DNA of 64,000 nt from Novosphingobium sp. SCN 66-18 (GCA_001725355.1 MEGD01000007.1:245364-309363); one strand, 5' to 3'; shown: positions 13,365 to 22,097, numbered from the stretch's first letter. Numbers and translations: made by a program. Notes: a model not told the origin generated them from the sequence alone.

Positions 13365-14150
13365 CTAGCTGCAATAGGCTCTTGCAAGCGCCCGGACGGC
13401 AGTCTCGGTGGATTTAGCCATTTCGGTCAAAGCGAACACGAGCGGGTAGCTTTCCAGTGCTTCTCCATGCCCGAAGCCTATGGTGAAGGTCGGTTGAATA
13501 TCCGCTTTCTTATCGAATGGCTCAACCACAGCACCAGGCGGCAAATTGTTGACCACGAAATCACCGACGACCGCTATTATCAAGTTTTGAGGAAGCTCCG
13601 TTTTGTGCGGATGGATCAAGGCTTCAAGTTGAGGGATCGTGACCTCGACGCCGGTGCCAACGACGAGAACGTTGCGGTGTTTGTCTGTCTCATCGAGCGA
13701 TTTAACCGCGTGGAGGTACTTGTTCCCGCTCGGATACGGCTCAAGCGCGTGAATCTCCTTGATGACCTTTTCAGGGGCGATGTTCATCTGTCGAGTCGCG
13801 ATGGCGCTACCAAGAGCATCCTTCCTTTCAACGAAAGGGAAGCCAACGGACTTGGGAGTCTGTGCCTGACTGCCAACCATCCCCCAGCAAAGCTGATCAA
13901 GAGCGCTGCGCAAGTTATGGACTGTGTCGCCGAGAATCAGGGTGATCACGCTTGGAATGGGCTGATTTGCCTTGACGTACACGATACGCCGTTGCGGGTC
14001 GCGGTGCTCGCTGACTCGCAGCTCGAATGGCTTCTTGCGGAGAAACTCGGTAACTTGCCTGTTCGCGTCGTTGATATGCTGTTTGGCCCGCTCAATTTTC
14101 ATGAGCGGGCCGGAGAGTAGCTCATGCTTGCGCTTAGCGTTACCCGTCAT
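13365..14150 (-). CDS. uncharacterised protein on a low-GC insert
   Basis: 261 residues, no signal peptide or membrane segment. The N-terminus (about 5-45) looks like an amphipathic helix rich in Lys, Glu and Arg. The clearest feature is LILGDTVHNLRSALDQLCW near 70-88, then HAVKSLDETDKHRNVLVV near 145-162; a motif of the form GDxxHNLRSALD recurs in a scattered family of uncharacterised bacterial proteins. No function is proposed. Base composition departs sharply from its neighbours (for example 29 of 60 G+C in 13561-13620 against 42 of 60 in 12541-12600), so recent acquisition is likely. A long open frame also exists on the opposite strand, but it lacks any family-like pattern. Confidence 0.6.
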   Translation of the reverse strand: MTGNAKRKHELLSGPLMKIERAKQHINDANRQVTEFLRKKPFELRVSEHRDPQRRIVYVKANQPIPSVITLILGDTVHNLRSALDQLCWGMVGSQAQTPKSVGFPFVERKDALGSAIATRQMNIAPEKVIKEIHALEPYPSGNKYLHAVKSLDETDKHRNVLVVGTGVEVTIPQLEALIHPHKTELPQNLIIAVVGDFVVNNLPPGAVVEPFDKKADIQPTFTIGFGHGEALESYPLVFALTEMAKSTETAVRALARAYCS

Positions 14151-14427
14151 GTTCTGTACGAGAATTGGTCACGAGGCACTCAACCTCGGCGCGAAACCTC
14201 GCGCTCTGCTCCTCTTGGGTCTCGTTCTGCTTTTCCCTTGGCATCACCGCGAACCAATCGTTCCATAAGTGAGTCGCTTGCCTACGATGCCCGAAACGAG
14301 CGCTTCGGCACGGCCGGCATCGTTGTAGCCGAGCGCCACGCGATTGCTGAAACAGAAATCGAAACCGCAAGACAGCGCTACAAATGTAACCCCCTCGCCC
14401 CTCCCGAGAAATACTCCACCCCCCCAA
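14140..14427 (-). CDS. doubtful small ORF upstream of the low-GC gene
   Basis: 95 codons at most, overlapping the start of the uncharacterised downstream gene by 11 bases. The last 40 residues (from WNDWFAVMPREKQNE) look like an ordinary charged protein, but the first 50 are Arg- and Cys-rich and unlike a natural N-terminus. An internal ATG would leave only 34 residues. A neighbouring minus-strand frame over about 14255-14375 reads more smoothly, so this may be a frameshifted remnant. Treat as low confidence. Confidence 0.25.
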   Translation of the reverse strand: MGGWSISREGRGGYICSAVLRFRFLFQQSRGARLQRCRPCRSARFGHRRQATHLWNDWFAVMPREKQNETQEEQSARFRAEVECLVTNSRTEHDG

Positions 14428-14428
14428 C

Positions 14429-14448
14429 GCGTTAGCCCGCCCTAACGC
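14429..14448. repeat. perfect 7-bp inverted repeat
   Basis: GCGTTAG and CTAACGC face each other across 6 bases at the edge where GC content returns to the local norm. It could mark the end of the insert, act as a hairpin terminator for unknown plus-strand transcription, or be an operator for the TonB receptor starting at 14581. Nothing else is seen between 14449 and 14570; a clear ribosome-binding stretch (AGGGGGA) precedes the receptor. Confidence 0.4.
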
Positions 14449-14580
14449 ACTCCAAAATGCTGCACCGCAACAAACCGGTCACGCCACCGTCACCGGACCT
14501 GCGCCGAACTGCAACCTGCGCTCCCTAGGTGCCGCCCGGCAGCCCGATCGGGTCGGGCGGTTAAACCCAGGGGGACAAAC

Positions 14581-17055
14581 ATGATCGCATTCCAACCGCG
14601 CTTGGCGCTGCGCGCCTCGTGCCTTGTGCTGGCCACCATGCTGACCACGCCCGCGCTGGCCGCGTCCGACGACCAGGCCGCACCGGCGGCCGATGCGCAA
14701 AGCCCGGACGCCGAAGCGCCGGGTGGCGGCGGGCAGCTTTCCGAAATCGTGGTGACCGCGCAGAAGCGCCGGGAAAACCTGCAGGAAACGCCGATCGCGA
14801 TTTCCGTCCTCACCAGCCAGGGCCTTGCCGATCGCCACGTCACCTCGCTGCTCGATCTGGGTGACGGCGCCATTCCCTCGCTGAAGGTCGCCCCGTTCTT
14901 CTCGCGCCCCGGTGCGCTGATCGTCAACATCCGCGGCGTGGGCGTGCTGTCCGATTCGAACCAGCCCGCGCGCGATCAGGGCGTGGGCGTCTATGTCGAT
15001 GGCGTGTACATGGGCCGCGCGCAGGGCCTTGGCACCGCGCTGTTCGATGTGGAGAACATCGAAGTCCTGAAAGGTCCGCAAGGCACGCTGTTCGGCCGCA
15101 ACACCATGGGCGGCGCGGTCAACATCGTGACCAAGAAGCCCAGCGGCCAGTTCAAGCTGAACGCCACGGCCGGCGCCGGCAACTATGGATCGTACAAGGG
15201 CGAAGTGCACGTCGATCTGCCGGAGTTCGCGAACATCAGCCTGAAGGTCGATGGCGTGATTGCCCGCCGCAATCCCTTCGTGAAGAACCCGATGCCGGGC
15301 CAGCTGGGCTTCAATTCCTATGACAAGCACGGCGTGCACGTGGAAGCGCTGTGGAAGCCGGTCAGCAATTTCAGCGCCGATCTGTCGTACGACAACAGCT
15401 ACGACGCGACCAGCACGCTGTACATGCAGCAGATTTCGGCGCCGCTCGGCCTGCCCGTTTCCGCATCGGGATCGGCGGCGGTTCCGGCCAACGTCCTGTC
15501 CCCGCTGCTGACCCTGCAGCCCGACCGCGCGTCCACCGCCGTGGTCGGCGCGCCGCAGCAGGCGAGCGTGGGCAAGGCCGAAGGCGGGCGGCTCGGCCTG
15601 GAATACATCGCCACGCCCAACCTGACCTTCCGGTCGATCACCAGCTATCGCGAAATGACGCAAAGCCAGTTCGACAACGGGTCCGTCGCCACCAGCATGC
15701 AGCGCCCGACCTCGGTCACCAGCTTCCAGAACTTCGCCTTCGGCCGCTACAGCCTGGCGCCGTTCCGGCAGAACCAGTTCAGCCAGGAACTGCAGGTGAT
15801 CGGCGAAGTGCCGCGGCTGAAGTACCAGGCCGGCGGCCTCTATTACCAGGAACGCGTGGAAGACAGCGCGCAGGCGCCCAACACGCTGATGTTCACCAAC
15901 GCGGCCGGCACCGCCTATACCGTCTGCGACCAGACGCTGGTTTCAAGCTGCCGCTATGTGACGCAGCGCGCCAGCCACGTCAAAACCACCAGCATCGGCG
16001 TTTATGGCCAGGCGACGTACACCCCGCCCGTGCCGGAAGACATGGTCCACCTGACCGTCGGCGCCCGCTGGACGCGCGACAAGAAGGAAGGATCGCTGTT
16101 CACCATCAACGGCGCGGCGCCGTCGATCCCGGTCAACGGCGTCAACGTGGTCGGCCCGATCGCGCTCGATCGCAGCTGGTCGCGCGTCGATCCGCTGGTG
16201 AACCTGGCGTTCGACGCATCGCGTGACCTGCACTTCTACGGCAAGTGGAGCACCGGCTATCGCTCCGGCGGCGCCAGCTCGCGTTCGCTGACGTACCGCG
16301 CGTTCGATCCGGAAAAGGTGTCGATGTTCGAAATCGGCGCGAAGACCGAATTCTTCGACCGCCATGCCCGGTTCAATATCGCCGCCTACACCGGCACGTA
16401 CAAGAGCATCCAGCTCGACTTCAGCGGCCTCTATGTCGATACTGTCAACGGCGTGCCGCAGCTGACCACCCGCACCACGACGGATGTGGTCAACGCCCCG
16501 GGCACCGGCCGGCTGAAGGGGGTGGAGGCCGAGCTGCTGCTGATGCCGCTGGATGGCCTGACCCTGTCGGCCAGCTACGCCTACAACAGCGTGCACATCC
16601 CGCCGACGGTCAATCCGTTCCCGCAGACCGGCGGCGTGCTGATCGCAACGCCGGTGCCGATCTACCAGGTCTACACGCCGAAGCATTCGGCCAGCGGATC
16701 GATCGACTACGAACACGAAGTGACGGCGGGCGGCGCGATGCTGAAGCTGCACCTCGACGGCAACTACGATTCCGGCTTCTATGCCAACTATACCGACGCT
16801 AACTATGACAACGTCACCCGCGCGGTGCGTTACGCGCAGGTCAAGGGGGACTCGGCGCTGGTGTTCAACGGGCGCATCGCGCTGGCCGACATTCCCATGG
16901 AAGCGAACGGCGCGAAGGTGACGGTGGCGTTGTGGGCGCGCAATCTCTTCAACGAACAGCATCTGTTCTACAAGACCGGCAGCGCCGCCGCCGGCATCAG
17001 CGGCTTCTTCAACGATCCGCGCACCTGGGGTGCGGAAATCAACGTGAAGTTCTGA
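14581..17055 (+). CDS. TonB-dependent receptor, substrate unknown
   Basis: 824 residues. The signal peptide ends after ALAAS (about 26). A low-complexity linker is followed by the TonB box region SEIVVTAQKRRENLQETPIA, the plug domain (about 60-175, with ENIEVLKGPQGTLFGRNTMGG), then the 22-strand barrel ending in Phe (AEINVKF). It energises import of a large or scarce ligand across the outer membrane. There is no STN domain, so no surface signalling is expected. No catabolic or iron genes adjoin, so the ligand is unknown; sphingomonads use many such receptors for oligosaccharides and aromatic compounds. RBS AGGGGGA lies 7 bases upstream. Confidence 0.9.
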   Translation: MIAFQPRLALRASCLVLATMLTTPALAASDDQAAPAADAQSPDAEAPGGGGQLSEIVVTAQKRRENLQETPIAISVLTSQGLADRHVTSLLDLGDGAIPSLKVAPFFSRPGALIVNIRGVGVLSDSNQPARDQGVGVYVDGVYMGRAQGLGTALFDVENIEVLKGPQGTLFGRNTMGGAVNIVTKKPSGQFKLNATAGAGNYGSYKGEVHVDLPEFANISLKVDGVIARRNPFVKNPMPGQLGFNSYDKHGVHVEALWKPVSNFSADLSYDNSYDATSTLYMQQISAPLGLPVSASGSAAVPANVLSPLLTLQPDRASTAVVGAPQQASVGKAEGGRLGLEYIATPNLTFRSITSYREMTQSQFDNGSVATSMQRPTSVTSFQNFAFGRYSLAPFRQNQFSQELQVIGEVPRLKYQAGGLYYQERVEDSAQAPNTLMFTNAAGTAYTVCDQTLVSSCRYVTQRASHVKTTSIGVYGQATYTPPVPEDMVHLTVGARWTRDKKEGSLFTINGAAPSIPVNGVNVVGPIALDRSWSRVDPLVNLAFDASRDLHFYGKWSTGYRSGGASSRSLTYRAFDPEKVSMFEIGAKTEFFDRHARFNIAAYTGTYKSIQLDFSGLYVDTVNGVPQLTTRTTTDVVNAPGTGRLKGVEAELLLMPLDGLTLSASYAYNSVHIPPTVNPFPQTGGVLIATPVPIYQVYTPKHSASGSIDYEHEVTAGGAMLKLHLDGNYDSGFYANYTDANYDNVTRAVRYAQVKGDSALVFNGRIALADIPMEANGAKVTVALWARNLFNEQHLFYKTGSAAAGISGFFNDPRTWGAEINVKF

Positions 17056-17083
17056 TCCGCGCGCCAAGGCGCAAGGCATCCCG

Positions 17084-17120
17084 AAGGCCGGTCCGCGCGC
17101 ACCCCGCGCGGGCCGGCCTT
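17084..17120 (+). terminator. hairpin terminator after the TonB receptor
   Basis: AAGGCCGG-T-CCGCGCG pairs with CGCGCGG-G-CCGGCCTT in a long GC stem around a short loop, 29 bases after the receptor stop, followed by TTTCGCTT. This is consistent with a Rho-independent terminator and separates the receptor from the M16 peptidase. Confidence 0.7.
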
Positions 17121-17142
17121 TCGCTTGTGCAAGTTTGCAAGC

Positions 17143-17179
17143 GGCGTTCGACGAACGGACACGTCGTCCGTCGAACGCC
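17143..17179 (+). promoter_or_regulatory. 11-bp inverted repeat upstream of the M16 peptidase
   Basis: GGCGTTCGACG (17143-17153) is repeated in inverted orientation as CGTCGAACGCC (17169-17179) across 15 bases, about 70 bases before the peptidase start. It follows the receptor terminator, so it belongs to the peptidase's own promoter region. An operator is the simplest reading; a transcript hairpin is the alternative. Confidence 0.45.
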
Positions 17180-17249
17180 GTTCAGCTTCGGTATGGCATC
17201 GGTTTCTGAAACGGTTACAAAGGATACAGAGTCTCTCACAGGATAACCC

Positions 17250-20165
17250 ATGGCCCGCATGCATTCCGCTTCGCAGTTCGTCTCCGCTGTCGCCATCGCC
17301 ACCGCTCTCGCTTTCACCGGAACGCAGCCCGCCGCCGCCGCGCAGCCGGCACCGGCAGAGGCCATCAAGCCCGCCCCCGTCGCCGATCTCGTCAACCGGG
17401 TGAACATTCCCTACGAAAGCTTCACCCTGCCAAACGGCCTGCGCGTGCTGGTCAATACCGACCGCAAGGCGCCGGTGGTCGCGGTTTCGGTGTGGTACGC
17501 GGTCGGCTCCAAGAACGAACCGAAGGGCAAGACCGGCTTCGCGCATCTGTTCGAACACCTGATGTTCAACGGGTCCGAACATGCGCCCGGCGATTTCTTC
17601 GAACCGCTGCAGCAGGTCGGCGCGACCGACATGAACGGCACGACGTGGTTCGACCGCACCAACTACTTCGAAACCGTGCCGACCGCCGCGCTCGACCGCA
17701 CGCTGATGCTGGAAAGCGACCGCATGGGCTATCTGCTGGGCGCGGTCACCCAGGAAAAGCTCGATAACCAGCGCAGCGTCGTCCAGAACGAAAAGCGGCA
17801 GGGCGACAACCAGCCGTTCGGCATGGTCGAGTACGAGGAGCTGGAGACGCTCTATCCCTCCGGCCATCCCTACCACCATTCTACCATCGGCTCGATGGAC
17901 GACCTGAACTCCGCCTCGCTCGAAGACGTCAAAGGCTGGTTCCGCGACCACTACGGGCCGAACAACGCCATCCTCGTGCTGGCGGGCGACATCGATCTCG
18001 CCACGGCCAAGGCCAAGGTCGCCAGATGGTTCGGCGCCATTCCCGCCGGCCCGGCGGTGCAGCCGGTGTCCGTGCCGGTGCCCACGCTGCCCGCGCCGGT
18101 CAGCAAGACGATCAAGGATCAGATCGCCACCACCCGCATCTACCGCGTCTGGACGATCCCCGGCCTAGACAATCCGGAATACCTGCCGCTGCAGATGGCG
18201 GGCGTGGTTCTTGGTGGGCTTGCCAGCTCGCGGCTCGATGACGCGCTCGTCCGGCAGCAGCAGCTGGCCGTCGCGGTCTCGGCGAGTACCTCGATCTTCG
18301 CGCAGGGCGGGCAGTTCGAAGTCTTTGCCGACGTGAAGCCCGGCACCGATCCGGCGAAGGTCAGCGCCGCGCTGGATGCAGAAGTCGCGCGGTTCCTTGC
18401 CCAAGGGCCGACGCAGGACGAACTGGAACGCGCCGCGACGACTTTCGCCGCCGGGCAGATCCGCGCGCTGGAATCGGTGGGCGGCGGCAGCGGCAAGGCG
18501 CCCACGCTGGCCGAAGGCCTGCTCTACCAGCACGATGCCGGCGCGTATCGCAAGGAACTGAACGCCGCGGCCGCACTGACGCCCGCGCAGGTTCGCGACG
18601 TGACCCGGAAATGGCTCTCGCGTCCCACGTTCGCGCTGACCGTGGAACCGGGCACGCGCACCGAAGGGGGCGAACACCGTGGCGGTTTCCTGACCGATCC
18701 CAAGAGCCCGTCCGCCCGCCCCGCCTTCTGGCGCGATCCGCGCTTTGCGGACGGTTCGGCAGCGGGCGCGGGGGCGAGCGCGCCCGACCGGTCGGAGCTT
18801 CCGCCCGTGGGGCAGCTCAGCCCGCTGGTGTTCCCGAAGATCGAACGCGCCACCTTGCCCAACGGGATGAAGGTCTATTTCGCCCGTCGCGCCGACGTGC
18901 CGGCGGTATCGGTGCGCGTCAGCTTCGACGCCGGCTATGCCGCCGATCCCAAGAACGCGCTCGGTACCGAAGCACTGCTGCTCAAGCTGATGAACGAAGG
19001 CACGACCACGCTCGATTCCTCGGCGTTCGCGCGGGCACGCGAACGGCTGGGTGCGAGCATCTCGGGAAGCGCGAATCCCGATACCACGTCGTTCCAGCTC
19101 GACGCGGTTACGCCCAATCTCGCTGCCTCGCTGGGGTTGCTGGCGGACTATATCCAGCATCCGGCGCTGGATGCCGGCGAACTCGAGCGCGTGCGCGCGC
19201 AGCAACTCACGGCGATCAGCGGCGAGATGAAGGACCCCACGTCGCTGGCGTTCCGGGTGCTTTACCCCACGCTCTACGGGCCGCAGCACCCCTATGGCAT
19301 TCCCGCCACCGGAACCGGCGATCCGGCCGTCGTCGCGCGCCTCTCGCGCGATGATCTGGCCACGTTCCACAAGCGGTGGTTCCGCCCGGATACCGCCAGC
19401 ATCTTCGTGGTCGGCGATACCACGCTGGCCGAAGTCACCAAATTGCTGGAAAAGAGCTTCGGCGCCTGGAAAGCGCCGGCCGAACCCGCCCCGGTCAAGA
19501 ACTTCGCGGTGCCGGTTCCCGTCCAGAAGCCGCGCATCATTCTGATCGACCGGCCCGCTTCCCCTCAATCTGTCATCATGACGGGCGAAGTGCTGAACGC
19601 GAAGGGCACCGACGATCTGCTGGCGCTGCGCACCGCCAACGACATCTTCGGGGGCAACTTCCTCTCACGCATCAACACCAACCTGCGCGAAACCAAGGGC
19701 TGGTCCTATGGCGTGTCGAGCGGCGTGGTCGAACGGGAGGACCGCGTGCCCTTCCGCATCATCGCGCCGGTGCAGACCGACCAGACCGGCCCCGCCATTG
19801 CCGAACTGCGCAAGGAACTCACCAGCTTCCTCGGCGCGAAGGGCGTGACCGCCGACGAGATAACGTGGTCCACCAGCGGCAGCGCGCGCGAACTGCCCGG
19901 CATGTTCGAAACCTCGCGCTCGGTGCTCGATGGAGTGAGTGCGATCATCGAGAACAAGCGGCCCGACAACTACTACGAAACACTCGCCGGCCGCTATGGC
20001 AGCATGACCGCGCAGCAGGCGGACGCCGCCGCCCGCGCCGCACTGTCGGCCGACAAGCTGGTCTATGTGGTCGTGGGCGATGCCGCCAAGGTGCGGCCGC
20101 AACTGGAAGCGCTGGGCCTGCCAGTCGAATCGCTTGCTATTGACAGCAATGTAGGTAGCAAATGA
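17250..20165 (+). CDS. exported M16 family zinc metallopeptidase (pitrilysin type)
   Basis: 971 residues with a signal peptide (to about 31). The first M16 domain has the inverted zinc motif HLFEH (residues 99-103), followed about 75 residues later by VVQNEKRQGD supplying the third ligand Glu. The second half (from about residue 530, LPNGMKVYFARR) is a related M16 domain without the HxxEH motif, as in two-domain pitrilysins and bacterial M16 proteins where the second copy only shapes the chamber. It probably degrades peptides in the periplasm. Residues about 860-865 in the second half give the usual NLRETKGWSYGV signature (R/Y pair) near 810. It is a single transcription unit by its own leader. 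Confidence 0.9.
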   Translation: MARMHSASQFVSAVAIATALAFTGTQPAAAAQPAPAEAIKPAPVADLVNRVNIPYESFTLPNGLRVLVNTDRKAPVVAVSVWYAVGSKNEPKGKTGFAHLFEHLMFNGSEHAPGDFFEPLQQVGATDMNGTTWFDRTNYFETVPTAALDRTLMLESDRMGYLLGAVTQEKLDNQRSVVQNEKRQGDNQPFGMVEYEELETLYPSGHPYHHSTIGSMDDLNSASLEDVKGWFRDHYGPNNAILVLAGDIDLATAKAKVARWFGAIPAGPAVQPVSVPVPTLPAPVSKTIKDQIATTRIYRVWTIPGLDNPEYLPLQMAGVVLGGLASSRLDDALVRQQQLAVAVSASTSIFAQGGQFEVFADVKPGTDPAKVSAALDAEVARFLAQGPTQDELERAATTFAAGQIRALESVGGGSGKAPTLAEGLLYQHDAGAYRKELNAAAALTPAQVRDVTRKWLSRPTFALTVEPGTRTEGGEHRGGFLTDPKSPSARPAFWRDPRFADGSAAGAGASAPDRSELPPVGQLSPLVFPKIERATLPNGMKVYFARRADVPAVSVRVSFDAGYAADPKNALGTEALLLKLMNEGTTTLDSSAFARARERLGASISGSANPDTTSFQLDAVTPNLAASLGLLADYIQHPALDAGELERVRAQQLTAISGEMKDPTSLAFRVLYPTLYGPQHPYGIPATGTGDPAVVARLSRDDLATFHKRWFRPDTASIFVVGDTTLAEVTKLLEKSFGAWKAPAEPAPVKNFAVPVPVQKPRIILIDRPASPQSVIMTGEVLNAKGTDDLLALRTANDIFGGNFLSRINTNLRETKGWSYGVSSGVVEREDRVPFRIIAPVQTDQTGPAIAELRKELTSFLGAKGVTADEITWSTSGSARELPGMFETSRSVLDGVSAIIENKRPDNYYETLAGRYGSMTAQQADAAARAALSADKLVYVVVGDAAKVRPQLEALGLPVESLAIDSNVGSK

Positions 20166-20173
20166 AAGGGCGT

Positions 20174-20191
20174 CGCCGGCGCTTGCCGGCG
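20174..20191 (+). terminator. short GC hairpin between M16 peptidase and small protein
   Basis: CGCCGGC and GCCGGCG pair across GCTT, 9 bases after the M16 stop and ahead of the ribosome-binding site GGGAGAGAA of the next gene. No T-run follows; partial termination or mRNA stabilisation are both possible. Confidence 0.35.
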
Positions 20192-20212
20192 AGCCGTTAA
20201 CGGGAGAGAACC

Positions 20213-20509
20213 ATGTCTGTTGCCGGTACCTATGATTGCGTGACCAAGACGCCGATGGGCGATCAGTCGAGCAAGTTCACCGTCGAAGTCAGCGGCGATA
20301 CCTTCACCGGCAGCAACGCCGGCCCCACCGGCACGATGGCGGTGGAAAACGGCAAGGTCGATGGCAACACGCTGACCTGGCAGATGAAGATGACCGTGCC
20401 GATGCCGATGACGCTGGATTGCAAGGCCACCGTCGATGGCGACGCGCTGACCGGTTCGGTCACCGCCGGCATGTTCGGCACCTTCCCGATGAACGGGACG
20501 CGCGCCTGA
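20213..20509 (+). CDS. small beta-rich protein of unknown function
   Basis: 98 residues, no signal peptide. The sequence alternates short strands and Gly/Asn/Asp turns (GTYDCVTKTPMGDQS, FTVEVSGDTFTG, GKVDGNTLTWQM), as in a small antiparallel beta barrel; two Cys and a repeated MPM are present. It is preceded by a good ribosome-binding site (GGGAGAG) and followed by a strong hairpin, which supports a real gene. I know of similar short uncharacterised proteins in sphingomonads but cannot name a function. Confidence 0.65.
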   Translation: MSVAGTYDCVTKTPMGDQSSKFTVEVSGDTFTGSNAGPTGTMAVENGKVDGNTLTWQMKMTVPMPMTLDCKATVDGDALTGSVTAGMFGTFPMNGTRA

Positions 20510-20530
20510 ACGAAGCCTCCACGATTCCTT

Positions 20531-20563
20531 ACGCGGATGGGCGCAACTTGCGTCCATCCGCGT
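20531..20563 (+). terminator. 16-bp perfect stem after the small protein gene
   Basis: ACGCGGATGGGCGCAA pairs along its whole length (one G-T) with TTGCGTCCATCCGCGT across a single C. It starts 22 bases after the stop codon. The stem is strong but has no clear T-run. Confidence 0.6.
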
Positions 20564-20673
20564 CGTCGTGAAGAGGGCGCCAATCAGCGCGCTGCGCGGC
20601 AGACGCGCTAGGGTAAAATCGGCATTGTTGGCTTTCCCCCACAGGTATACTGCGCGTTGCAGGGGGATAGACG

Positions 20674-21318
20674 ATGCGGTGGATTTTAGGGGCCTTGGCT
20701 GCCATTATGGCGCCGCTGCATGCGGCGTACGCGGTGGAAAGCACCGCCGACACCGCCGCCGCCCCCTGCGAATTGCATGTATGGCCATCCGGCCCGTTGC
20801 GCTCTACCTACTACGGCTGGGTGCATGGCGGCATCGTCGATGGCTCCGTGCAGGGCCGCCCCGGCTATCCGAAACTGCCCGATCAGCCTTTGACCACCGC
20901 GCGACAGGTGGAAATCCTGCACAGCCAGGATCTGCCAGCCCTCCTCGGCCTGCCCGGCTTCCGGACGGTTCTGCACGATCAGCCGCTGGAAAGCCGCGTG
21001 TTGCGTGGCACCGTTGGCCGCATTCTCGCGAACAGTCCGCCCTGCTACGCGGAACTCGCCATCGATGACGTCTTCTTTCAGGCGGACGTCTTCAGCGGCG
21101 CCTATCTCAAGACGCTCGTGCGCTTCCGCAGATTTGACGCCGGCGATACGCCGACCCGCACGTTCGGCACGATTGCGACCGAGAAACTCACCCAGTTCCC
21201 GCCGGCAAAAAGCAACGCGGACCCTGCGGATGCTGTCGCCGAACTGTCGGCGGCCTTTGGCAAAAGCCTGACTGATTTCGGCAGGATGCTGGCCGCTCCG
21301 CCGAAGCGCAAACATTGA
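20674..21318 (+). CDS. exported protein, paralogue 1 of a tandem pair
   Basis: 214 residues with a signal peptide (MRWILGALAAIMAPLHAAYA). The mature part has CELHVWPSGPL, GGIVDGSVQG, a Q-LxxxDLPxLL segment, CYAELAIDDVFFQ and a C-terminal helix (AVAELSAAFGKSLTDFGRML). Two Cys (near 31 and 126) could form a disulfide. Each of these elements recurs in the same order in the next gene (250 residues), so the two are paralogues from a local duplication. No known domain is recognised. The start follows GGGGGAT. The gap to the next gene is 26 bases, so they are probably cotranscribed. Confidence 0.7.
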   Translation: MRWILGALAAIMAPLHAAYAVESTADTAAAPCELHVWPSGPLRSTYYGWVHGGIVDGSVQGRPGYPKLPDQPLTTARQVEILHSQDLPALLGLPGFRTVLHDQPLESRVLRGTVGRILANSPPCYAELAIDDVFFQADVFSGAYLKTLVRFRRFDAGDTPTRTFGTIATEKLTQFPPAKSNADPADAVAELSAAFGKSLTDFGRMLAAPPKRKH

Positions 21319-21344
21319 CCGAACCAGGATAAGAGGGGGTACGA

Positions 21345-22097
21345 ATGAAATATCCAGGCCTTGTGCTCGGAACGATGCTGCTTGCCGGAAGCGTGCAACA
21401 CGCCTGCGCGCAGGAACAGGGGTCGGCGGCTACCCCGGCGGCGGGCGCGCCGGACCAGCCCGCCACGGCTCAACAGGTTCAGGCCCCGGTCGAGGTCATT
21501 GCGCATCCTCCTGCCGATGTCGCGGCGGATGGGTGCGAACTGCATATCTGGCCCGCGCAACGGATGACCTCGATGACGACCGGCCTGCTGGGCGGAGGCT
21601 TGCTGGATGCGGCGATCCACGGCAACCGGGATGCCACCAACCGCACGCTGCTGGCCAGCGCCCTCGACAGTCCGAGCCAGCTGGATGCGTTGCAGGCGCT
21701 GGATCTGCGGACGGAACTGAAGCTGACGCCCGGCACCACGATCATCACGCATTCGCAACCCGTCGACCGCCACACCATGAACTCGGTCAAGACACGGCGC
21801 GGGGAATCCCCGAGCAAGTGCTATTCCGAGCTGATCGTGGCTGACGTCTTCTACCAGAAAGCCGCCATTTACGGTCGCTCGCTGCGCACCCTGTTCATGG
21901 TTCGCGATTTCGGAGCCGGTGAAAAGATCGCCTTCGAATACAAGGCCTGGGGCGGCAACGGCCTGAAACTGTTCCCGCCCAAGGAAGGCGAAGACGCCGT
22001 GGCCGCGCTCGACGAACTCGTCTCCGTGTTCAAGAAGAACTTCCAGGAATACGCCAACAACGAACGCAAGGCGCCACGCGCGCCGGTCAAATCCTGA
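21345..22097 (+). CDS. exported protein, paralogue 2 of a tandem pair
   Basis: 250 residues with a signal peptide ending around ACAQE, then an Ala/Pro/Gln-rich linker (25-60) that the sister gene lacks. It then repeats the sister's pattern: CELHIWPAQRM, GGGLLDAAIHG, LQALDLRTEL, CYSELIVADVFYQ, and a late helix (AVAALDELVSVFKKNFQEYA). The shared CELH-WP and CY-EL--DVF-Q motifs, each with one Cys, mark the core. Export is supported by the leader; function is unknown. A strong bidirectional hairpin (22107-22131) separates it from gatB. Confidence 0.7.
   Translation: MKYPGLVLGTMLLAGSVQHACAQEQGSAATPAAGAPDQPATAQQVQAPVEVIAHPPADVAADGCELHIWPAQRMTSMTTGLLGGGLLDAAIHGNRDATNRTLLASALDSPSQLDALQALDLRTELKLTPGTTIITHSQPVDRHTMNSVKTRRGESPSKCYSELIVADVFYQKAAIYGRSLRTLFMVRDFGAGEKIAFEYKAWGGNGLKLFPPKEGEDAVAALDELVSVFKKNFQEYANNERKAPRAPVKS

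Noticed and set aside
13356-14120. 254-codon open frame on the plus strand, opposite the low-GC gene
   Set aside because: It is antisense to a frame with family-like conserved motifs, has no ribosome-binding site or recognisable domain, and its composition is that of a complementary frame.
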